Below, piece after piece: positions 6,401-9,201 of a stretch of DNA of 9,201 nucleotides. Every line of letters starts with the position of its first letter. Within the stretch, counting starts at the first letter, position 1. Source of the DNA: JACPXH01 sp964409225 (lineage in GTDB: Bacteria > Patescibacteriota > Minisyncoccia > JACPXH01); contig CAYPCM010000027.1 in the NCBI GenBank assembly GCA_964409225.1, positions 1 through 9,201 on the forward strand, read 5' to 3'. The position numbers and the translations under genes were made by a program. The notes beneath the pieces were generated by a model that saw only the letters and a list, made by a program, of their open reading frames with translations, had not been told where the DNA came from and did not search any database.

Positions 6401-7782
6401 CCGTAAGCGCGGTAACGCTGCCAGTCCTGGAAGCTCTTTTCAGCTTCCTCGCGACTGAACCCGCCGTGCTCAACCGCAAAGTTCAAACACGAAACGGTAT
6501 TTGTGGGATTCGAACAATACTGAAAACACGAACTTTCATCGCGGCAGCCGCCCGGACCGCCTTGCGTGCGAACACGTTCTTCCAAGCCACGGTCACGTTC
6601 AATGCGCCCAAGCTCCTCTGGCGGGATAAGCCCTTGATCCTTGGCGAAATTGAAACACGCCTCGCGGTTTACGGGATTCGAGCAGAATTCTCGGCACTGC
6701 TCTACGCCTCTGCAGCCGCCCGGACCGGCCTGGGCGGCCAAGGTTCTAAATTTCTTGGCTCGCTCAACTTCTTCTTTCGGCAAAATTCCTTCGCGCTCGG
6801 CGAAGTCCAAACACTCATCCGTATGCGACGCATCGTCGCAATACGCGCGGCACTGCTGTTCTGAGCGGCAGCCGCCCGGACCGGTCTTCCCGGCCAAACG
6901 CTTAGCGCGTTCGGCCTCTTCTTTGGAAATAAGCCCGTTTTCTGTAGCAAAAGCAATGCACTCTTCGGCATGGCCGGGATCGTCGCAATAGGCCTTGCAT
7001 TCATTTTTCCCCTTGCAGCCGCCAGGACCTGCACCGGCCAGTTTCCGAATGCGCGCCGCCTCCTCTTTGCTTAGAAACCCGGACCGCTCTCCGAAATCAA
7101 CGCACTCGTTGAGATTCGCGGCATCGTCGCAATACGCACGGCACTGCTGTTCTGAGCGGCAGCCGCCCGGGCCGCCGCCCCCGCGTTCCAACACTTCTCG
7201 GCCTTTCTTAATGTCGCGTAGCTCCGTCTCGCCCAAAAGTCCATTCTCTTCGGCGAAGGCCAAACATTCGTCCTGGCGATCGGGACTCTCGCAATAGTCC
7301 TTACAAGCCGCGCCCCGGCAGCCGCCCGGGCCAACCTTGCTGGCAAGGGTACGGGCTCGAGCCAGCTCTGCCGGCGGCAGTAGCTTATGCTCCTCCGCAA
7401 AAGCCAGGCACTCGTCGGTGTGATCAGAATCGTCGCAGTACGATTTGCAACTGGATTCAGAGTTGCACCCGCCCGGTCCGGTCTTGGGCAGAGTCCGCGC
7501 CGCTTCAGCTTGCTGCTCGGTGGCCAGCCCGTGCTTGCGCGCAAACGCCGCGCACGCGGCCGCATTACTCAGATCGTTACAATATGTCTTGCATTCGTCG
7601 GGCGAAGCGCAAGCACCCAATTCAGAAATCGGGAAGGTAATATCAAAAGGATTCGAAGCTGATACAGACGTGGCCTGACTGAAAAAGATGATAAACGTCG
7701 CCACCAGCAGCGCGGCGCCGACAATAATAAGCGGGGTTAAACGGCGCTGCCAACTATCATCAATAGACAAATATCCAAACAT
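3475..7782 (-). CDS. giant Cys-rich modular envelope protein (GPGGC and CPSGQYW repeats)
   Basis: This 1435-residue protein has about 110 cysteines by hand count. Residues 15-34 form a membrane helix after a short basic N-terminus, so the rest should lie outside the membrane. Residues 58-590 hold ten modules, nine starting GPGGC, with pattern C-x5-C-x3-C-x8-C (one C-x4-C), then FAxxxGL and, in the early ones, a charged EExxRA helix. Looser versions start at 662, 719 and 804. Residues 616-648 are Kazal-like (PVCGVNNVTYGNRC). From 1044 to 1407 come long CPSGQYWYVPPSGGAGYC units (an early one at 758) and short CPSGQYWNGTSC units joined by Ser/Thr linkers, two GYHSMGSYC units, and CNNNNICDYGE. 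It ends with a hydrophobic helix (1416-1433) and Arg. Disulfides, surface location and adhesion or spacer roles are inference. No enzyme motif is seen. No ribosome binding site precedes the ATG. Confidence 0.88.
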   Translation of the reverse strand: MFGYLSIDDSWQRRLTPLIIVGAALLVATFIIFFSQATSVSASNPFDITFPISELGACASPDECKTYCNDLSNAAACAAFARKHGLATEQQAEAARTLPKTGPGGCNSESSCKSYCDDSDHTDECLAFAEEHKLLPPAELARARTLASKVGPGGCRGAACKDYCESPDRQDECLAFAEENGLLGETELRDIKKGREVLERGGGGPGGCRSEQQCRAYCDDAANLNECVDFGERSGFLSKEEAARIRKLAGAGPGGCKGKNECKAYCDDPGHAEECIAFATENGLISKEEAERAKRLAGKTGPGGCRSEQQCRAYCDDASHTDECLDFAEREGILPKEEVERAKKFRTLAAQAGPGGCRGVEQCREFCSNPVNREACFNFAKDQGLIPPEELGRIERDRGLEERVRTQGGPGGCRDESSCFQYCSNPTNTVSCLNFAVEHGGFSREEAEKSFQDWQRYRAYGDQLRDNSDAFLAPEGQFGPPVAGRFGGPPGFPPPPSTGVVPPGFTPPGFSNFTSGPGGCSSPQECSQYCAKTDNYSVCRDFFRGGKVEAAYQGPASVATVEFGPGGCRGLNECLRYCQDPSHQPECSRFGSGPTTVPPPPGLPGQTPPVDAPRFCPQVFEPVCGVNNVTYGNRCEAGFIPIAYPGRCAETRPIGGGLPGGCTTAECAQRYCADPSRAQSPECRSIPIPQGCPSGYRLEALAQSGFTCRPVTEATGSGCNSEATCNAVCYNASILDYNSQACVAFRQARHTLPPTGTCPTGQYWYLPPSGGAGYCQSGTTPPPGGCPSGEQWDGARCAAVSGGCVSESTCSAVCYNTTHPDYNASSCVAFRQSRTTSTSSCDSALTGLLGSGCHYMYNDSSGSQIYCDGPMTKSAKRGDTATAAGCTAPGSTTTQPPAGQREMVWNSLGLRSWIRTDADPARIEQLKQACANVSGGTNIWTSGAGTYSDPDFGMPDSAKCRLAASCAAGQTFDGTACVSSSTTTPPGTSSCDSALTGLLGSGCHYMYNDSSGSQIYCDGPMTKSAKRGDTATAAGCTGSSSQSCPSGQYWNGTSCVSSTTTTCPSGQYWYVPPSGGPGYCQTSTSTTCPSGQYWYVPPSGGAGYCKTTSSTDCPSGQYWNGTSCVSSTSTSSCPAGYHSMGSYCMSDSNSSICQPFGGGATYTCSGGGTTTACNNNNICDYGESTGSCPSDCGSTTACPSGQYWYVPPSGGAGYCQTTTTTSCPSGQYWNGTSCVSSTTTSSCPSGYHSMGSYCMSDSDSNTCQPFGGGGVYPCSGSTGGSQTCPSGQYWYVPPSGGTGYCQTSSTSCPSGQYWYVPPSGGAGYCQTTSSTDCPSGQYWNGTSCVSSTTTTCPSDQYWNGTSCVSSTTTTCPADQYWNGTSCVTSTYTPPPTTTTCPADQYWNGTACVSSSPPPQSLVGTIISAFVSAFVALFTR
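4673..4823 (-). repeat. 151-bp internal direct repeat, copy 1
   Basis: This copy within the Cys-rich gene encodes residues 988-1037 and matches 5123-5273 with one difference (position 4783 G versus 5233 A), which is silent. The 450-base offset keeps the frame. The protein unit has four cysteines and starts SSCDSALTGLLG. Confidence 0.95.
5123..5273 (-). repeat. 151-bp internal direct repeat, copy 2
   Basis: The partner of 4673-4823; it encodes residues 838-887. The two units are separated by a unique stretch of about 100 residues that has no copy elsewhere in the window. Near identity points to recent duplication or gene conversion. Confidence 0.95.
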
Positions 7783-7802
7783 AGTGAGTTGAGTTACGAG
7801 GA

Positions 7803-7826
7803 GCTAGTTGCTAGCTAATAACTAGC
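7803..7826. repeat. small inverted repeat in the leader of the Cys-rich gene
   Basis: GCTAGTT (7803-7809) is inverted at 7820-7826 (AACTAGC), with another GCTAG between. It lies 21-44 bases upstream of the ATG of the gene starting at 7782 and downstream of the terminator at 7838-7871. It could be an operator or simply intergenic filler. No promoter hexamers or ribosome binding site could be assigned in this short gap. Confidence 0.4.
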
Positions 7827-7829
7827 CGC

Positions 7830-7871
7830 AAAATAGAGCAATCCCAGACGCACTCGTCGGTCTGGGATTGC
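7830..7871 (-). terminator. rho-independent terminator of the NPF-tail gene
   Basis: GCAATCCCAGAC (7838-7849) and GTCTGGGATTGC (7860-7871) form a perfect 12-bp stem with a 10-base loop. On the minus strand the stem is followed by TCTATTTT (7837-7830). It starts one base after the stop codon of the gene at 7873-8175. Confidence 0.88.
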
Positions 7872-7872
7872 C

Positions 7873-8175
7873 TCACTCGGCAAACGGATTGATCCGCGTA
7901 TTCGCGTACGGATTTGTTACGACCTGCTCGAGGGGGTTTGACGCCGCTTGAGCAAAGGGGTTGGCGGTCTTAGCTGCCAGGGCCTCGGCGGCATTGGCTG
8001 CCCCTTCGGCCTTCTTGGCGGCCTCGGCTTTGACTTCAGCCCTGCCCTTTTCCGTGCCTTCGGCCAAGCCCTTTTGCTTGCCGTCGGTCATACCGGAACT
8101 ATACCCGGCCAACACCCCCACTACGAGGGCGACAATGACCCCTGCAATCCACAGGTAAATCTTGTGTTGTAACAT
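7873..8175 (-). CDS. small membrane-anchored Ala/Lys/Glu-rich protein with NPF-type tail
   Basis: This 100-residue protein begins with a hydrophobic helix (about 6-25), then a GMTDGKQKG turn, an Ala/Lys/Glu-rich stretch (about 35-68) likely to be helical or coiled, and a tail with four spaced motifs NPF, NPL, NPY and NPF (residues 72-99). The topology would leave most of the chain on one side of the membrane. I recognise this general layout as recurrent in CPR genomes but know no function. The ATG lies only a few bases after a strong TATAAT, predicting a leaderless mRNA. The gene has its own perfect terminator, so it appears to be a stand-alone transcription unit between the large Cys-rich gene and the toxin-antitoxin region. 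Confidence 0.75.
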   Translation of the reverse strand: MLQHKIYLWIAGVIVALVVGVLAGYSSGMTDGKQKGLAEGTEKGRAEVKAEAAKKAEGAANAAEALAAKTANPFAQAASNPLEQVVTNPYANTRINPFAE

Positions 8176-8196
8176 AGTGTTTTAATTATACACTAT
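8174..8196 (-). promoter_or_regulatory. promoter with overlapping inverted repeat, predicting a leaderless mRNA
   Basis: On the minus strand TATAAT (8190-8185) lies 9 bases before the ATG at 8175, so transcription should start within about 3 bases of it. ATAGTGT (8174-8180) and ACACTAT (8190-8196) form a 7-bp inverted repeat spanning the -10 and the start codon, a possible operator. No good -35 is seen at the standard distance (ATGCAA is the best). Confidence 0.55.
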
Positions 8197-8242
8197 TTTC
8201 GCAATCCTTGCATGTGGATAAATGGGATTTGTCCAACATGAG

Positions 8243-8506
8243 TCAGCTGGCCCGCTGACCTTCTATATATAATACTCGCCACCAGTACTGACCCTGCCCA
8301 TATCCAACCGCCAAACCGACCGCCAAAAGAATCACAGCCCCAACATGGTGAATCATAAACCATGTCTCCCACGAAAGCCCGAGTCCGTAGGTTGAGAAAT
8401 CATTGACTAAAAGCCCCACATACCAAATTTCAACTGCGGCGTGCACGAGGAAACTTGTGAGCGCCCCGAGGAACACAAACAAAGTAAGATAAACAGTCCG
8501 CTTCAT
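8243..8506 (-). CDS. small two-helix membrane protein of unknown function
   Basis: This 87-residue protein has two hydrophobic segments (about residues 4-26 and 48-69). The first ends in LVHAAVEIWYV, with His22 and Glu26 inside or at the edge of the helix, and the second starts with MIHHVGAV (His53, His54). The tail is aromatic and basic (QYWWRVLY). Buried His/Glu residues could bind a metal or haem, but that is speculation. I do not recognise a named family, though similar short membrane proteins occur in CPR genomes. The start at 8506 lies 21 bases beyond the dockerin-tail remnant; AGAAGA just upstream of the ATG is a weak ribosome site. It is the last gene of the minus-strand series dockerin, antitoxin, toxin, this gene. 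Confidence 0.7.
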   Translation of the reverse strand: MKRTVYLTLFVFLGALTSFLVHAAVEIWYVGLLVNDFSTYGLGLSWETWFMIHHVGAVILLAVGLAVGYGQGQYWWRVLYIEGQRAS

Positions 8507-8527
8507 GTCTTCTGGCTGATCTTTTCT

Positions 8528-8593
8528 TCACTCCCCGCCCCTCCCCCAGTTTCTGTTAAGCAGCGAGAAATCAATGGAGTTGACCACCCCGTC
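8528..8593 (-). pseudogene. orphan dockerin 3' end fused in frame behind the toxin
   Basis: Directly after the toxin stop codon (8594-8596), in the same frame, comes DGVVNSIDFSLLNRNWG, ending in RGGE and a stop at 8528-8530. It equals residue for residue the end of the dockerin gene at the right edge. At DNA level 8526-8593 aligns with 9111-9178 with six mismatches, all synonymous in the dockerin frame. The first calcium ligands (D-x-N) of the loop are lost, since the sequence before the junction is toxin. It has no start codon of its own, so it is a remnant or a readthrough extension. Confidence 0.85.
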
Positions 8594-8851
8594 TTATTTG
8601 TAAATGTCGTGAGTGCCGATATTGATGAAATCGACTTTATCCGAATTGACAAACGCAAACATAATTCGATATTGACCTGTTATCGTAAACGCCCAGTAAT
8701 CTTTGTATTTGCCATGAAGCTTGTGAGTATTGAGTTGCCGGTCGAAGGGATTCGCCATAAAAACATTCACTCGCTCTTTGGCTCTCGCTCTCACACGTTC
8801 CGGTAATTTGCTGTAGGCCCTACGGAACTGCGACGATACCCGAATGATCAT
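8594..8851 (-). CDS. RelE/YafQ-type mRNA interferase toxin
   Basis: This 85-residue protein has the small basic fold signature of the RelE/ParE superfamily: MIIRVSSQFRRAYSKLP at the start, LNTHKLHGKYKDYWAF (40-55), YRIMFAF (61-67) and the C-terminal INIGTHDIYK. His43, His46, Arg62 and His81 sit where YafQ/RelE-group toxins carry active-site residues. Family members cut mRNA at the ribosome and are held inactive by the neighbouring antitoxin. The start is 1 base after the antitoxin stop, so translation is probably coupled. A ParE-like gyrase target cannot be excluded by eye. Its stop is followed in frame by 21 dockerin codons, so a rare readthrough product would carry a dockerin-like tail. Confidence 0.87.
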   Translation of the reverse strand: MIIRVSSQFRRAYSKLPERVRARAKERVNVFMANPFDRQLNTHKLHGKYKDYWAFTITGQYRIMFAFVNSDKVDFINIGTHDIYK

Positions 8852-8852
8852 A

Positions 8853-9071
8853 TCAGGCGAGGTCAGCCAACGACTTAATGATTTTTAGTTTGCCTTGCCT
8901 CTTTTCCTTTTTGTATATTCTGACGGCTAAATCGGTGTCCGCTTCTTCCCTCAAGCGCCTTTTGACCGTTTGCTCCAAGCCCAAAAGCTCCTCGTACTTC
9001 TTGCGCGGGATGAGAATTAAATTTTCTTTTCTTCTCATCAATTCTTTGGGAATGGTGATCGTGGTGTCCAT
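8853..9071 (-). CDS. type II antitoxin partner of the RelE-type toxin
   Basis: This 72-residue protein reads MDTTITIPKELMRR, then LILIPRKKYEELL (the I-P-x-x-x-Y-E-E-L-L motif of Phd/YefM-like antitoxins), followed by a charged helix and ADTDLAVRIYKKEKRQGKLKI-type C-terminal region, which would wrap the toxin. The order antitoxin then toxin with a 1-base gap is the normal type II arrangement. A GTG at 9116, overlapping the dockerin stop, would give 87 residues. I chose ATG 9071 because TTGATT/TAAAAT lie just upstream, which places the predicted RNA start a few bases before this ATG, and because the added residues do not resemble the family. It probably binds its own promoter, as relatives do. 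Confidence 0.82.
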   Translation of the reverse strand: MDTTITIPKELMRRKENLILIPRKKYEELLGLEQTVKRRLREEADTDLAVRIYKKEKRQGKLKIIKSLADLA

Positions 9072-9107
9072 ATTGGCTAATTTTACTCCGGCCGTAAACA
9101 AAATCAA
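9072..9107 (-). promoter_or_regulatory. promoter of the toxin-antitoxin pair
   Basis: On the minus strand TTGATT (9107-9102) and TAAAAT (9085-9080) are 16 bases apart. The predicted RNA start falls about 1-2 bases from the ATG at 9071, so the mRNA would be leaderless or nearly so. The promoter begins only 5 bases after the dockerin stop codon. Confidence 0.55.
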
Positions 9108-9110
9108 TGA

Positions 9111-9178
9111 CTTCACTCCCCGCCCCTGCCCCAGTTGCGGTTAAGCAGCGAGAAGTCAATGGAGTTGACCACACCATC
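9111..9178. repeat. dockerin-tail direct repeat, right copy (partner 8526-8593)
   Basis: The 68-base stretch matches 8526-8593 at 62 positions by hand alignment, in the same orientation, 585 bases apart. The two copies bracket the whole toxin-antitoxin pair and its promoter. No similarity continues on the low-coordinate side of either copy. Confidence 0.9.
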
Positions 9179-9201
9179 GCGGTTGATATCAGAGGTTTGG
9201 C
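9113..9201 (-). CDS. 3' end of a dockerin-domain protein gene (cut by window edge)
   Basis: The last 28 codons of a gene running off the right edge read QTSDINRDGVVNS, then IDFSLLNRNWGRGGE and stop. DINRDGVVNSID has the type I dockerin calcium loop: Asp, Asn, Asp, Asn and Asp at positions 1, 3, 5, 9 and 12. This loop is followed by the FSLLNRNWG helix. By family knowledge, dockerins bind cohesin domains and attach secreted proteins to scaffolds or to the cell surface. Only the second half of the domain is visible and nothing can be said about the rest of the protein. It lies upstream of the toxin-antitoxin pair, and its 3' end is duplicated downstream of the toxin at 8526-8593. Confidence 0.85.
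   Translation of the reverse strand, partial: QTSDINRDGVVNSIDFSLLNRNWGRGGE

Noticed and set aside
5497..6864. 455-codon open frame on the plus strand
   Set aside because: It lies wholly antisense to the GPGGC modules of the Cys-rich gene. Its Arg/Ala-rich repeats mirror those modules and it has no domain sense of its own.
8242..8259. GTCAGC/GCTGAC hairpin as terminator of the 8243-8506 gene
   Set aside because: It is a 6-bp stem overlapping the last codons, and no T-run follows on the minus strand.
8875..9177. 100-codon minus-strand frame overlapping antitoxin and dockerin end
   Set aside because: It is an out-of-frame reading of the dockerin tail and antitoxin, both of which have clear family motifs in their own frames.

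Overview
The window looks like chromosomal DNA of a Candidate Phyla Radiation (Patescibacteria, probably Parcubacteria-like) bacterium with fairly high GC. I infer this from a giant secreted protein built of four-cysteine GPGGC modules, a small Ala/Lys/Glu protein with an NPF-type tail, a dockerin C-terminus outside any visible cellulosome context, a RelE-type toxin pair, small membrane proteins of unknown function, frequent absence of Shine-Dalgarno sequences, and promoters that predict leaderless mRNAs. No sequence search was possible, so this is an inference.

Left part (1-1356, plus strand): an intergenic region of about 400 bases holds a 12-bp dyad around a 10-bp palindrome, a consensus-like promoter with a Gram-positive-type LexA box between -35 and -10, and a 139-bp inverted-repeat element lying between that promoter and the gene. 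The gene is a LexA-type self-cleaving repressor (S24 family), followed 6 bases later by a small Rieske [2Fe-2S] ferredoxin, probably in one operon.

Middle part (1353-7782, minus strand): an ArnT/PMT-type membrane glycosyltransferase ends tail to tail with the Rieske gene, their stop codons overlapping. Upstream of it are a DUF4383-like four-helix membrane protein with its own rho-independent terminator, and a 1435-residue envelope protein with about 110 cysteines. That protein has an N-terminal membrane anchor, thirteen four-Cys modules, one Kazal-like segment, a C-terminal half made of CPSGQYW repeats, and a hydrophobic C-terminal helix. A 151-bp internal duplication with one mismatch shows recent expansion.

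Right part (7838-9201, minus strand): the NPF-tail protein has a TATAAT element a few bases from its ATG and a perfect 12-bp terminator hairpin. Further right is a two-helix membrane protein, then a toxin-antitoxin pair, then the 3' end of a dockerin gene cut by the window edge. A second copy of the dockerin 3' end (about 68 bp, six differences, all synonymous) lies directly downstream of and in frame with the toxin, separated only by its stop codon. The toxin-antitoxin pair therefore sits between two direct repeats made of dockerin tails. This is the most unusual structure in the window.

Together the genes suggest an envelope/surface-protein region (glycosyltransferase, Cys-rich surface protein, dockerin protein, several small membrane proteins) next to an SOS-type regulator operon.
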